DNA of 64,000 nt from Niastella vici (GCF_002077945.1 NZ_LVYD01000001.1:1-64000); one strand, 5' to 3'. Shown: positions 1 to 9,753, counted from the first letter of the stretch. Translations and numbers: made by a program. The notes: generated by a model not told the origin, from the sequence alone.

Positions 1-2
1 CT

Positions 3-731
3 TTACAACAGGCGAACAACAATCCTTACGAAGTTCCACAAGGCTATTTCGATAATTTACCGGCTGCCATTCTTAAGCGGGTTAAGGCAACAGCCGCAGA
101 TAATGCCTCGGAAGAACTGGAAATATTATCACCTGTTCTCAGCCAGCTTGGCAAAAAAATGCCCTTCAGTACACCGGCAGGTTATTTTAGTGAGCTGAGC
201 GAAAATGCAGTTGCCGGCGCGCAGGCCATTGACTTTGTAAATGGCGCACTCGAAAACCTGTCGCCTGTAATGAACAGCCTTAAAGAAATACAGGTGTATG
301 AAGTGCCGGCCGGTTATTTTGAACAACTGCCAGGCCAGGTACTGCAGGCAGCCAAAGCGCAGCAACCAGCTAAAGTTGTATCAATGAGCTTTACCCGCCG
401 GGTAATACGGTATGCAGCAGCCGCAGTTGTAGCAGGGCTTGTGGTTACTGCCGGTTGGTTGTACTTCGGCCATACAGGGGTTAAACCAGGTGGCGATGAA
501 AAAACCGTTGTCGCAGCTGCCGATCTCGATAGCATCAGTGATGATATGCTTGAAAAATACCTCGAGAATCAAACAGCTGCGCCTGCAGAAACAGCTATTG
601 CAGCCGCTACGCCAGCAGTTGAAGAATTAGGTGCCAATAACATGAAAGATATGCTGGCCGATGTAACTGATGCTGACCTGCAGCAATATCTCGAAAAGTA
701 CAGCTCAGAAAAAAACATTCAAACGAACTAA
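3..731 (+). CDS. membrane protein with three PxGYF repeats, 5' end missing
   Basis: The frame is open from the window edge, so the gene starts upstream; 242 residues are visible. Three repeat units of about 45 residues are seen: a P-x-GYF-x-x-L core at residues 12-19, 58-65 and 102-109, the last two preceded by LSPV-L/M-x-S-L. After the repeats comes one predicted membrane helix (about residues 135-156, preceded by RRVIRY, so the repeats would be cytoplasmic) and an Ala/Glu-rich C-terminal region of about 85 residues that would be periplasmic. This architecture, followed 6 nt later by a Spy-like gene, fits an anti-sigma-like membrane partner of an ECF sigma factor encoded just outside the window. 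That role is inferred; no named domain was recognised. Confidence 0.75.
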   Translation, partial: LQQANNNPYEVPQGYFDNLPAAILKRVKATAADNASEELEILSPVLSQLGKKMPFSTPAGYFSELSENAVAGAQAIDFVNGALENLSPVMNSLKEIQVYEVPAGYFEQLPGQVLQAAKAQQPAKVVSMSFTRRVIRYAAAAVVAGLVVTAGWLYFGHTGVKPGGDEKTVVAAADLDSISDDMLEKYLENQTAAPAETAIAAATPAVEELGANNMKDMLADVTDADLQQYLEKYSSEKNIQTN

Positions 732-737
732 GAAGTC

Positions 738-1166
738 ATGAAAAAAATTATACTCATATTATTAATGGCGTTGGGCGTATCGGTTGTTTCCGTTGCGCAG
801 GACGAGGGCGGCGATAAACCGAACGGCGGCCGCATTGAAGCGTTGAAGATCGCCTATATCACTAAAAAATTAAACCTGAGCACAGAGGAAGCGCAGCGGT
901 TCTGGCCTATATACAACCAGTATATGGATGAGATCAAAAAAACCAGGATCGATGCCCGCCAGAACCAGGAAGGTGAATTACCTACAGAAGAGAAATTATT
1001 GAATATTCGTAAGAAGTACAATGGCGAGTTTAACAAAGCCCTGTCTTCCGAAAAAGTAAATACATTCTTTAAAGCTGAAAAAGAATTCAGCACCGGCCTG
1101 CAGAAGGAACTCATGGAACGCCGGATGCAGCGCATGGAGAACAGAAAGCCTTTCAGAAATAATTGA
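738..1166 (+). CDS. Spy/CpxP-like periplasmic protein (sigma-module sensor-like)
   Basis: 142 residues with a signal peptide (charged MKK, hydrophobic core, cleavage near VAQ-D at about residue 21). The mature part is highly charged and helical, with LNLSTEEAQRFWPIYNQY near residues 47-64, a pattern typical of small Bacteroidota proteins annotated as sensors of ECF sigma factors and resembling Spy/CpxP folding sensors. It starts 6 nt after the preceding membrane protein, so the two are almost certainly cotranscribed. A role in sensing envelope stress is inferred from family and context; no catalytic residues are seen. Confidence 0.75.
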   Translation: MKKIILILLMALGVSVVSVAQDEGGDKPNGGRIEALKIAYITKKLNLSTEEAQRFWPIYNQYMDEIKKTRIDARQNQEGELPTEEKLLNIRKKYNGEFNKALSSEKVNTFFKAEKEFSTGLQKELMERRMQRMENRKPFRNN

Positions 1167-1231
1167 TTAAACTAGGTGTTTTTCATAGGTTAGCAATGGC
1201 CGGCTCTTTCCAGGGCAGGCCTTTTTTGTTT

Positions 1232-1969
1232 TTAAAACTCCCAGGTCGGATTTTTCACATCGTGATAAAACAAAAACTTCCATCTTTCTTTTTCTCCCTG
1301 TTGCCACCACTGCTGACGCAGTTCCATACTTTTTTTACCATCATAATCATATTTGGCCACAAAGCGGCTGCGCATTTGCTGTAGTTGCGGGGCATCGTCA
1401 CCGCCAAAGAATACGGTTTCGCCGCCATCAACGATCCAGAACGCCTGGTGATATTTACTGTGCGCACCGGTTATTTCATATTTGATATAGCCGTCAATTA
1501 CGCCATTGCCATTGAGCCAGGTTACCTGGGGCGCATCTTTTAAACAATCGAGCTCTTCGGGTATATAAGAGGGAAAACCTTTCTCATATACATACTCCAT
1601 TTCCTGTTTCTGTATATAATAGCGGGCTTGCGGAAAGCTGAGCGTACGGTCTTTCCCGGAGCCAATGGCTACGCCGCCGGAATGATCTTTATGCAAATGG
1701 GTCATCAGCACCTTGGTAACCTCACCGGGATTAATTCCATTATCGATCAGGTTCTGGTGCAATTGCAGGCGGCCATTCTCATTGGTAAAACCCAAACCGG
1801 TATCCAACAACAGAACATCTTCAGAAGTAATAACTACAAAGGGTTGAATTTCTACCAGCAAACTTCCTACGGGACGTTGCTGCAGATCATCTTTATCAGT
1901 ATCAAAAGGAACAAATTGCTTTGTCTTGTCAATCGTAAACGTGCCTTCACTCAGCGGAATAACTTTCAT
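1232..1969 (-). CDS. MBL-fold metallo-hydrolase
   Basis: 245 residues from ATG at 1969 (MKVIPLSEG); a longer in-frame start exists 27 nt upstream, but the family usually begins here. The metallo-beta-lactamase motif HLHKDHSGG lies near residue 100, with further metal ligands expected at ITGAHSKYHQ and FFGGDD. Family members hydrolyse diverse esters, thioesters or lactones, and the substrate cannot be read from sequence. No signal peptide, so probably cytoplasmic. The stop lies just beyond the rod-shape operon on the same strand (rodA ends at 2004, 34 nt upstream of this start), so read-through from that operon is possible. Confidence 0.85.
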   Translation of the reverse strand: MKVIPLSEGTFTIDKTKQFVPFDTDKDDLQQRPVGSLLVEIQPFVVITSEDVLLLDTGLGFTNENGRLQLHQNLIDNGINPGEVTKVLMTHLHKDHSGGVAIGSGKDRTLSFPQARYYIQKQEMEYVYEKGFPSYIPEELDCLKDAPQVTWLNGNGVIDGYIKYEITGAHSKYHQAFWIVDGGETVFFGGDDAPQLQQMRSRFVAKYDYDGKKSMELRQQWWQQGEKERWKFLFYHDVKNPTWEF

Positions 1970-2003
1970 GATCTTATTTATTAATCGTGCGGGCAAGCAG
2001 TCA

Positions 2004-3347
2004 TTATCTCAACACCATTTGCCGGTCGGCATCGAGCCTTATCAAAATAAACAGCATGGTAGTGAATGACAACAGCGAGGTACCGCCATAGCTTATAAAT
2101 GGCAATGGGATCCCGATCACCGGCGCCAAACCTATGGTCATACAAATATTGATAGCAATATGGAAGAAGAAAACAGAAGCTACGCCATATGCATAACACC
2201 GGCTGAACACGCTTCGCTGCCGCTCGGCAATATTTACAATGCGCAATAATAAAAATATATAGATGCCCAACACGCCCAAACATCCCAAAAAGCCAAAGCC
2301 TTCACCGATGGTACAGAATATAAAATCGGTACGCTGTTCGGGCACAAATTCGAAACGGGTTTGCGTGCCTTTTAAAAAGCCGCGCCCTACAAAACCACCG
2401 CTACCAATGGCAATTTTGCTTTGCCGAACGTTGTAGTCCGTGTCTTTCCCTTTTTTATCGACAGGTTCATCATCCCCTTTTACCGTATTTAATTTTGCAT
2501 AGGGGTTTTCGCGGCCAATGAGCGAGAATATGCGTTCAACCTGATATCCTTTTAAAACATGGGTAAATATAAATGGTACGGCAAAACGCTGCACGCCCAC
2601 GCAGGTAACTGTTACCAGGCTTACAATAATGATCAATTCCCGGCGCTGACGCGTAAACCGCCAGCCAAAATAAATGGTCAGCAAGGCAATTATCAATATT
2701 ATAACAGCCAGGATGTTTTTATCAACCAGCAGGGTAGCTACCACCAGCACAGCCAGTGAAAACCCAATTACCAGGTAACCGGCAGGTAACCCTTCGCGGA
2801 ACATCACCAGGAAAAAGGCGAAGAACACCAGCGCCAATCCGGTCTCATGCTGGGCAATGGTGATCAGGGCAGGCAGCAGCAGAATACCGGCCGCCATGAG
2901 GTGTGAGCTGGTCTTATTAAAATCAGTTTCTACCCGCGACAGGTATTTGGCCAGGGCCAGGCACACAAACAACTTCATTAACTCGGCTGGTTGCAAATTG
3001 AAACCACCTAACTTGATAATAGATTCTGTACCTCGTACATTGCTATGGAAGGGAAACACCAGCAACAATAGCAATACACCGAACGCATACCAGATATTAG
3101 CCGTAGCGGTAAAGAATTTACTATCGGTGAGCAGGATGAACAATCCCAACAAAAGCGAGGCGCCAAAAAAGATCAGCTGTTTGCTGTATTCTGTTTTAAA
3201 GTTCAGAAAACTGCGCAGTACATCATCTCCTTCCCGATAGGTTACTGAAAATATACTCATTAACCCGATCGCAACCAGGAGTAAATAAAGCCAGATCAGG
3301 GTTGAATCAACCCCTTTCGAAATGGTAGGATTACGCTGGTTGTTCAT
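2004..3347 (-). CDS. rodA: RodA, SEDS peptidoglycan glycosyltransferase
   Basis: 447 residues, about ten hydrophobic segments. SEDS hallmarks are visible: a long periplasmic loop around residues 265-325 ending in FVPEQRTDFIF, and the C-terminal ISYGGTSLL signature. RodA polymerises lipid II glycan chains in the lateral wall and works with the class B transpeptidase PBP2. Its start codon overlaps the stop of the PBP2 gene by 4 nt (ATGA), showing translational coupling and the expected pairing. Last gene of the mreB-mreC-mreD-pbp2-rodA operon. Confidence 0.96.
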   Translation of the reverse strand: MNNQRNPTISKGVDSTLIWLYLLLVAIGLMSIFSVTYREGDDVLRSFLNFKTEYSKQLIFFGASLLLGLFILLTDSKFFTATANIWYAFGVLLLLLVFPFHSNVRGTESIIKLGGFNLQPAELMKLFVCLALAKYLSRVETDFNKTSSHLMAAGILLLPALITIAQHETGLALVFFAFFLVMFREGLPAGYLVIGFSLAVLVVATLLVDKNILAVIILIIALLTIYFGWRFTRQRRELIIIVSLVTVTCVGVQRFAVPFIFTHVLKGYQVERIFSLIGRENPYAKLNTVKGDDEPVDKKGKDTDYNVRQSKIAIGSGGFVGRGFLKGTQTRFEFVPEQRTDFIFCTIGEGFGFLGCLGVLGIYIFLLLRIVNIAERQRSVFSRCYAYGVASVFFFHIAINICMTIGLAPVIGIPLPFISYGGTSLLSFTTMLFILIRLDADRQMVLR

Positions 3348-5428
3348 GGATTTCTTTTATCGGTCGTTGATCGTTTTGCATATAAATTCTCATTGATCAT
3401 CTTATCCTTTTCGGGTTTCATAGCTACAGGGGCTGGTGCCCTGTTCTCTTTTTTCGCAGAGCGACGGGGCAAATACTTTTTAATATAGTCGCTGTCATGC
3501 GTGAGATTAAACCATTTATAGGCCCGCACAGAATCAGTTTTATATTGTAACCTTTCAAAGTAATCAGGAATGATGTTGGCTTCCGCAATGCGTTTTATTT
3601 CAGGCAATCTTTCTGCCCTGATTGAATCGGTCAAATATTTTTCTACCATCAATGACGCTATCGGCGCAGCCCAGCTAGCTCCAAAACCGGCGTTCTGCAC
3701 CACTACTGCCACACAGATCTTGGGATCTTCGCGGGGCGCAAAACAAACGAACATGGAGTTATCTTTTAATTGTATCACCCTGCCATCGAGCACAGTCTTA
3801 TTTTCGGCGGTACCTGTTTTGGCGCACATATTTATACCCGGTATGCGTGCCACCTGCGCCGTACCATGATCTACCACATCCTGCATACCTTCCTGCACAA
3901 TGTCATACACATCGTTTGGAATATGGGTCAATACTTCATGTTTCTCACGGTATTTCTTCAGCAAGGTATCCTTTTCAGTTTCGTTCTCGATGTTCTTTAC
4001 AAAATGCGGAATATAATAATAGCCTTTATTGGCAACGATGGCCATTGAGTTGGCCATCTGCAACGGCGTTACAGTTAGCTTATCCTGGCCAATACCAATG
4101 GTAACCATGGTACAGGAGTTCCACGACCGGTGATATTCCTTATCATATTGTGTGGTATCGGGCACATTGCCGCCAATTTCGCTGGGCAGGTCAACGCCAA
4201 TGCGATGCCCCAAACCAAACTTATGCATATAATTTGTCCATTGTATAAGTCCGGCGCGGGAACTATGATATTCAGGATTATCAATCGTTTTCCTGAAAAC
4301 ATCAGAAAAGAACGAGTTGCACGACCAGGCTATGGATAAGCGCAAATTGGCCGAGTGCCCCTGCCAATGCTCTGTACAGTGAACCACCTTATTACAACCG
4401 TAATAGGCGCCGGTGCAGCCAATACCACTGGCCGGTGTAATAACGCCTTCATCTAACCCAATTAATGCACCCAATGGTTTATAAGTAGAACCGGGCGGAT
4501 AAAAGCCCTGGATGGCTCGATTCAGCAACGGAGCTTTAACATCGAGCACCATGCGGCCATAATTCTTTTGCTTATTGGGACCCGTTAAGGTGTTGGGATC
4601 GTAATTAGGACCCGAAGCCATGGCCAATATGCCACCGGTTTTGGGGTCAAGCGCTACTACGGCGCCCAGTTTACCCGAAATCAGTTTTTCGGCCAGCTGC
4701 TGCAGTTCAACATCGATATAGGTATGCAGGTTACGGCCCCGGATAGCCGGTGTATCGTAACGGCCTTTTTCATAATTACCCACCAGCCGGTTCTTGTTGT
4801 CTTTCAACAGGAACTCTACCCCGCGTTGCCCCATCAGCACCCGTTCGTAATAAGCTTCCAACCCGTTGCGGCCCACATAGTCGCCCATGTGATAAAAACC
4901 ACCCGAACGCTTAATGATGGTTGAGTCGGCTTCCCCAATGTAACCCATAATATGCGCTGCAGCATTGAAGGGGTATACGCGTACCGGACGTTCAACCAGC
5001 GCAAAGCCGGGGAACTTCCAGATGTTCTCATCGAGCCGGGCCTGCAGCTGCGGTTCCAACAGATCTTCAAATATGGAAGGACGATAGGGGCCGTTCTTAA
5101 AACTGGCCTCTTTAATACGCTTGTTATATTCAGCGGTATCAATTCCGAGAATCTCGCAAAGGCCAAAGGTATCGGTCTTTTTTGCTTCCTTGGGCACCAC
5201 CACCAGGTCGTACATGATGGTGTTGTTGAGGATTGGCCGGTTCTTCCGGTCATAAATGATACCCCGGTCGGGATATCTGGTCTTGGCAAACACCGCATTA
5301 TCCATGGCCAGTTGTTTATACTTGCCCTGAATGACCTGCAAATTGAATAACTGAACTATGATAATGAGGAAGAGTCCAAGGAATATCAGGCGAATTATAT
5401 TACTTCTTGACTGGTTAAATACAGACAT
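3344..5428 (-). CDS. mrdA: penicillin-binding protein 2, class B transpeptidase
   Basis: 694 residues: short cytoplasmic N-terminus, one membrane anchor (about residues 11-30), PBP dimerisation domain, then transpeptidase domain. Active-site motifs are complete: STYK with catalytic Ser314, SCN at 369-371 and KTGT at 537-540. A roughly 60-residue charged C-terminal tail (residues about 635-694, rich in Lys and Pro) is less typical of the family. Cross-links peptidoglycan during elongation together with RodA, whose gene overlaps by 4 nt. The start follows a gap of about 100 nt after mreD. Confidence 0.97.
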   Translation of the reverse strand: MSVFNQSRSNIIRLIFLGLFLIIIVQLFNLQVIQGKYKQLAMDNAVFAKTRYPDRGIIYDRKNRPILNNTIMYDLVVVPKEAKKTDTFGLCEILGIDTAEYNKRIKEASFKNGPYRPSIFEDLLEPQLQARLDENIWKFPGFALVERPVRVYPFNAAAHIMGYIGEADSTIIKRSGGFYHMGDYVGRNGLEAYYERVLMGQRGVEFLLKDNKNRLVGNYEKGRYDTPAIRGRNLHTYIDVELQQLAEKLISGKLGAVVALDPKTGGILAMASGPNYDPNTLTGPNKQKNYGRMVLDVKAPLLNRAIQGFYPPGSTYKPLGALIGLDEGVITPASGIGCTGAYYGCNKVVHCTEHWQGHSANLRLSIAWSCNSFFSDVFRKTIDNPEYHSSRAGLIQWTNYMHKFGLGHRIGVDLPSEIGGNVPDTTQYDKEYHRSWNSCTMVTIGIGQDKLTVTPLQMANSMAIVANKGYYYIPHFVKNIENETEKDTLLKKYREKHEVLTHIPNDVYDIVQEGMQDVVDHGTAQVARIPGINMCAKTGTAENKTVLDGRVIQLKDNSMFVCFAPREDPKICVAVVVQNAGFGASWAAPIASLMVEKYLTDSIRAERLPEIKRIAEANIIPDYFERLQYKTDSVRAYKWFNLTHDSDYIKKYLPRRSAKKENRAPAPVAMKPEKDKMINENLYAKRSTTDKRNP

Positions 5429-5531
5429 AGGACTTAAAGTACGTTACAGCACTAATTACCAAAGAAAAATTGAATAAATTATTGTAAGCGAAGTTAATTC
5501 TTTTTGAGCACTGCAACACAGGGCCTTCGGC

Positions 5532-6065
5532 CTAGGCTGTATTGGTCCTGAACTTCTCCTTTCTGAAGAACAGCAGCTCGGTTATGAGCACCAGCATCAG
5601 GCTGATACCGCTGGTTGCCACCACTTTTCCCAGGAAAAAGAGGAAGGAGCCAAATTGCAGCCATTCGAGAAATACCAGGTAAATATGATGCAGCAGCGTG
5701 AGCACCAATACATAAACTGCATAAGGGGCCCATCCCATGCTCACGGGAGATGGCGATTTATAGTTTTGTTCGGCGCCTTCCTGGGGTATCAGGATGTTCA
5801 CTACAAACCCACGCAGGTATGCGATCATTACGCAGGCAGCAGCATGCAGGCCGGGGGTTTGGGTAAAATAATCAAGGGTTAAGCCAAACAGAAAACTTAC
5901 CAGCATCAGGCTCATACGGCCCATGCTGAAGGGTAACCAAAGTACGTACAGGTAGTATACGTACGGCACTACAAACTGATGCAGCGGCCGTATCTGAAAC
6001 AGTACATAATACTGTACCAGAATAAACAATACAAACCGAATCGTATTACGTACCAGATCACTCAT
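5532..6065 (-). CDS. mreD: rod shape-determining protein MreD
   Basis: 177 residues, almost wholly hydrophobic with about five membrane segments, as expected for MreD. Primary sequence is poorly conserved in this family, so the call leans on context: its start overlaps the mreC stop by 4 nt and the gene lies between mreC and pbp2. MreD links MreC/MreB filaments to the membrane elongation machinery. No unusual features. Confidence 0.93.
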   Translation of the reverse strand: MSDLVRNTIRFVLFILVQYYVLFQIRPLHQFVVPYVYYLYVLWLPFSMGRMSLMLVSFLFGLTLDYFTQTPGLHAAACVMIAYLRGFVVNILIPQEGAEQNYKSPSPVSMGWAPYAVYVLVLTLLHHIYLVFLEWLQFGSFLFFLGKVVATSGISLMLVLITELLFFRKEKFRTNTA

Positions 6066-6919
6066 TGGTTTATTTTATTGGTTTCTTCTTCCAGCTTTGC
6101 CTGCTCGTCTTTCACCAGGTTTTCAACTACGGTAACATACTGCACATTAAAAAAGTTGGTAGCCGGTTTTAACCGTACGGTGTAAAAACTGCTGGTTTTG
6201 TCGTCAACTATATCCATTACAGTGCCAATCAATATTCCTTGCGGAAAACGGTACGAAGCGTACTGGCTGGTAACCACCGAATCGCCTTTGGCCAACGGGG
6301 CGCTTTTAGGCACGTTCTTCAGGGTTATATATAATGGACTATTGCCATCCCAAAACACATAACCGGTTTCTCCGGTCTTTTTAAGACTGGCATATACTTT
6401 CGACTGGCGATGTAACAGGCTCATTACCACTGCATAATTAGCACTGGTGTTAATAACTACCCCTACCACGCCGGTGGGGCCAATTACGCCCATATTCTTT
6501 TGCACGCCCTGGTTTTCGCCCCGGGCAATAGTAAGTGTATTATTGGGTAAGCTTACTGTATTGTTAACCACCTTGGCCTCGCGGTACAGGTATTTTCGAT
6601 GATGCCCCAGGGTATCGTAAGGAATGGAATCCTGCATCATTTTTTGGGTAGTGTCGGGGCGTTCGAAATTGGAAAGCAGCTTGTTACGCAATTCCTCGTT
6701 TTCTTTGGCGAGGTCGTCGTTGGTCTTTTTAAGATGGAAATAATAGGTAACGTTATTGTATTTGCCGCCAATGTTGCCGGTTAATTCATTGGCTACATTC
6801 GAAAAAACGGCTTCATGGAACTTATTATAGTGAAAAAGGATGTACAGGGCCGCAACCTGCAGCACCACGAAGAATACAAAATTAAAGTACCTCCTGATGA
6901 AGAGAAAAATATTACGCAC
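6062..6919 (-). CDS. mreC: rod shape-determining protein MreC
   Basis: 285 residues: N-terminal membrane anchor (about residues 10-32), a coiled coil (about 60-85, KTNDDLAKENEELRNKL), then the periplasmic beta-domain containing conserved GVIGPTGVVGVV and GDSVVTSQYASYRFPQGILIG-type segments. MreC binds PBP2 and couples it to MreB. Start lies 72 nt downstream of mreB; stop overlaps mreD. Confidence 0.96.
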   Translation of the reverse strand: MRNIFLFIRRYFNFVFFVVLQVAALYILFHYNKFHEAVFSNVANELTGNIGGKYNNVTYYFHLKKTNDDLAKENEELRNKLLSNFERPDTTQKMMQDSIPYDTLGHHRKYLYREAKVVNNTVSLPNNTLTIARGENQGVQKNMGVIGPTGVVGVVINTSANYAVVMSLLHRQSKVYASLKKTGETGYVFWDGNSPLYITLKNVPKSAPLAKGDSVVTSQYASYRFPQGILIGTVMDIVDDKTSSFYTVRLKPATNFFNVQYVTVVENLVKDEQAKLEEETNKINQ

Positions 6920-6991
6920 CTGCAGAATTTTTAAAACACATTACAAATACCGGCCCTAATGCCTGTAAGTCAATGTTAAAATTGAAAATTA

Positions 6992-8017
6992 CTAACGCAT
7001 TACAAATGGATAGCGATCATAATTCTTCAATGCCAGGCCAGTTCCGCGTACAACACTTTTTAAAGGATCATCGGCCACATGCACCGGTAATTTGATCTTC
7101 TGGCTTAAGCGTTTATCCAAACCCCGCAGCAAGGCGCCACCACCGGTAAGGTATAAACCGCGTCTGTAAATATCGGCAGCCAGCTCGGGCGGGGTCATTT
7201 CGAGCGCTTTTAAAATGGCTTCTTCGATCTTAAAGATGCTTTTATCGAGCGCTTCGGCAATTTCCTGGTAGCTAACCATGATCTGTTTAGGAATACCGGT
7301 AACCAGGTCACGGCCGTTAACCGGAATATCATCTGGTGGGTTATCCAGGTCTTTCATGGCCGCACCAATGTTTATTTTGATCTGCTCGGCAGTGCGTTCA
7401 CCGATCAGCAAGCTATGATAACGGCGCAGGGCCTCCATGATATCGGCTGTAAATTCATCCCCGGCTATACGGATACTTTGGTCACAAACAATACCGGCCA
7501 GGGCAATAACGGTAATACCCGTTGTACCACCACCAATATCGATGATCATGTTACCAACCGGCTCTTCTACATCAATGCCAATACCCAGGGCGGCAGCCAT
7601 GGGTTCGTGCAAAAGGTAAACTTCTTTGGCGCCGGCTTGTTCGGCACTATCGCGCACCGCTCTTTTTTCTACCTCCGTAATACTTGAGGGTATGCAGATC
7701 ATCATCCGCCAGCTTGGGGGGAACAAAGGCTTTTTGGGATAGATCATTTTGATCATTTCCCGGATCATTAATTCAGCCGCGTTGAAATCGGCAATTACAC
7801 CGTCCTTAAGCGGACGAACAGTGCGGATGCTTTCATGGGTCTTTTCATGCATCATCAACGCCCGTTTCCCTACTGCCAGAACCGTTTTGGGGTTATTTCG
7901 GTCCAGCGCAACAATACTCGGTTCATTCACCACTACTTCGTCATTATGTATGATTAGGGTATTGGCAGTGCCCAGATCGATTGCAATCTCCTGGGTGAAA
8001 AAGTTGAATAAGCCCAT
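6992..8017 (-). CDS. mreB: MreB, actin-like rod-shape filament protein
   Basis: 341 residues, full length. Actin-fold nucleotide motifs are clear: DLGTANT (phosphate 1, residues 14-20), DIGGGTTG (phosphate 2, about residue 165) and LTGGGALLRGL (adenosine motif, about residue 290). N-terminal GLFNFF is a plausible amphipathic membrane-binding helix. Polymerises under the membrane and directs lateral wall synthesis. First gene of the rod-shape operon; a 400-nt non-coding region precedes it. Confidence 0.98.
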   Translation of the reverse strand: MGLFNFFTQEIAIDLGTANTLIIHNDEVVVNEPSIVALDRNNPKTVLAVGKRALMMHEKTHESIRTVRPLKDGVIADFNAAELMIREMIKMIYPKKPLFPPSWRMMICIPSSITEVEKRAVRDSAEQAGAKEVYLLHEPMAAALGIGIDVEEPVGNMIIDIGGGTTGITVIALAGIVCDQSIRIAGDEFTADIMEALRRYHSLLIGERTAEQIKINIGAAMKDLDNPPDDIPVNGRDLVTGIPKQIMVSYQEIAEALDKSIFKIEEAILKALEMTPPELAADIYRRGLYLTGGGALLRGLDKRLSQKIKLPVHVADDPLKSVVRGTGLALKNYDRYPFVMR

Positions 8018-8425
8018 TTAGAAGGTCAGATTTTGGATTGAATGTAATGCATGCAAAATTGAAGCAAATAATTCGAATTAACAAAGCACAACCTTTACTG
8101 GATCAAGTATTTTTTTTCTGGTACAAAATTCGCTTATCGTAGCTGCTGCTTTCCGCTACAGTTCCGGCGCGGAAGGCTGTGTATTGCTATTCTGTATTAT
8201 ATCTTTTTCATCGTATCAACACCTTTTCTGAAGTATTGAAACGGTGGAAAAGTTATTAAACTAACGTTATACTGAAACGTTAATTGTAGCTTATTGTTTA
8301 AATTGTTTTTCAACCTGTTTTTCGCACTGGTTGAATAGCTCATTTTCCCGAAAAATTACCCGCTGTTACCGCACTGTTTTTTACTTACTTTCATGCTGCC
8401 GCCGTATAATTGACATCCTTCCGCT
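8018..8425. other. divergent intergenic region, mreB / MFS transporter
   Basis: About 400 nt separate the divergently transcribed mreB and MFS genes. It must hold both promoters, but I found no convincing TAnnTTTG box with a -33 TTG in either direction. No ORF or strong hairpin was recognised. Confidence 0.5.
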
Positions 8426-9586
8426 ATGCGTATTATTACCCGAACTGTGTGGATTTTGTCATTGGTAAGTCTGTTTGCAGATGTTGCCAGCGAAATGCTG
8501 TACCCCGTGATACCGCTGTATTTGCAGGAAATTGGTTTCAGCGTTGCCTGGATCGGCTTGCTGGAAGGCGTGGCAGGTTTTACAGCCGGCATCAGTAAAG
8601 GTTATTTTGGCAAGCTAAGCGATGAAAAAGGACTGCGGTTGCCCTTCGTGAAAACCGGTTATTTCTTCAGCGCCCTTTCGAAACCAATGCTGGCTGTTGC
8701 CGCTTTCAAATTGTGGATATTTTTTGCCCGTACGCTCGACCGGCTGGGCAAAGGGGTTCGAACCGCCGCCCGCGATGCACTTCTTTCAAAAGAAGCTACC
8801 CGCGAAACCAAGGCGAGGGTCTTTGGTTTTCATCGCGGCATGGATACGCTGGGAGCCGTGCTGGGCCCCGTTTTCGCCCTTATTTGGTTGTATTATTATC
8901 CGGGCGGTTATACCAGTATTTTCTACCTGGCCTTTATTCCCGGTCTTATTTCGGTAATGCTGATCTTTTTGCTGCGCGAACAAAAACAACCCGCCAGCAC
9001 CCTGGCGCGCGGTAACTTTTTCTCTTTTTTCGCTTACTGGAAAATTGCCACGCCACCCTATAAACGATTGGTGACCGGCCTCGCCCTGTTTGCCATTGCC
9101 AACAGCTCAGATGTGTTCCTGTTGCTGAAGGCAAAACAGGTTGCGCATAACGACCACACCGCCATTGTTGCGTATATTCTGTATAATGTAGTTTATGCCT
9201 TAAGTTCTTATCCCATGGGCGTTGTGGCCGATAGTATGGGGAAGAAAAAAGTATTCCTGTTTGGGTTATGCCTGTTTGTGGTGGTGTATGGCGGTTTTGC
9301 TTTTATTACTTCGCCCTTGCTGGTTTATACACTTTTCATTATTTATGGTGTGTATGCTGCGGCTACAGAAGGCATTGCCAAAGCATGGATAACCAATATG
9401 GCGCACGATCAAAACACGGCCACCGCCATTGGTTTTTATACTTCACTTGAAAGCGTCAGCAGCCTGCTGGCCAGCCTCATCGCCGGCTTTTTGTGGAGCG
9501 GTGTTGGAAGTGCGTATGTGTTCCTTTTTTCAGTGATGGTGACGCTGGTGGCAATAGTGAACCTCGGGCGGCTTCGTGAGGCGTAA
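8426..9586 (+). CDS. MFS transporter
   Basis: 386 residues with about 10-12 membrane helices. The loop segment DRLGKGVRTAARDALL (about residues 109-124) matches a signature seen in a subgroup of MFS exporters, and the family Gly/Asp/Arg loop between helices 2 and 3 appears as GYFGKLSDEKGLRL. Substrate unknown; possibilities include a drug or small metabolite. Monocistronic: divergent from mreB and convergent with the dioxygenase gene, separated by a palindromic repeat. Confidence 0.9.
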   Translation: MRIITRTVWILSLVSLFADVASEMLYPVIPLYLQEIGFSVAWIGLLEGVAGFTAGISKGYFGKLSDEKGLRLPFVKTGYFFSALSKPMLAVAAFKLWIFFARTLDRLGKGVRTAARDALLSKEATRETKARVFGFHRGMDTLGAVLGPVFALIWLYYYPGGYTSIFYLAFIPGLISVMLIFLLREQKQPASTLARGNFFSFFAYWKIATPPYKRLVTGLALFAIANSSDVFLLLKAKQVAHNDHTAIVAYILYNVVYALSSYPMGVVADSMGKKKVFLFGLCLFVVVYGGFAFITSPLLVYTLFIIYGVYAAATEGIAKAWITNMAHDQNTATAIGFYTSLESVSSLLASLIAGFLWSGVGSAYVFLFSVMVTLVAIVNLGRLREA

Positions 9587-9687
9587 TGAAATAGCGCTGA
9601 AAATTGGAAACTTTAGTAATAACCATTTAACAATCAAGCAATGAGAGGCACCCTTTCAGGAAGATCTCAAAGGCGGAAGATTTAATT

Positions 9688-9746
9688 AGTTACCAGTTAC
9701 CAGTTTCCGGGACCTGGCAACTGGTAACTGGCAACTGGTAACTGGC
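9688..9746. repeat. palindrome made of tandem AACTGGTAACTGGC units
   Basis: Left arm (about 9688-9708) carries two GTTACCA units; right arm (about 9716-9746) carries repeated AACTGGTAACTGGC in the opposite orientation, with a short GG-rich centre. It lies between the convergent MFS and tryptophan dioxygenase genes and could form a long hairpin acting as a bidirectional terminator. Both arms are themselves short tandem repeats. Confidence 0.8.
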
Positions 9747-9753
9747 ATCTGCC

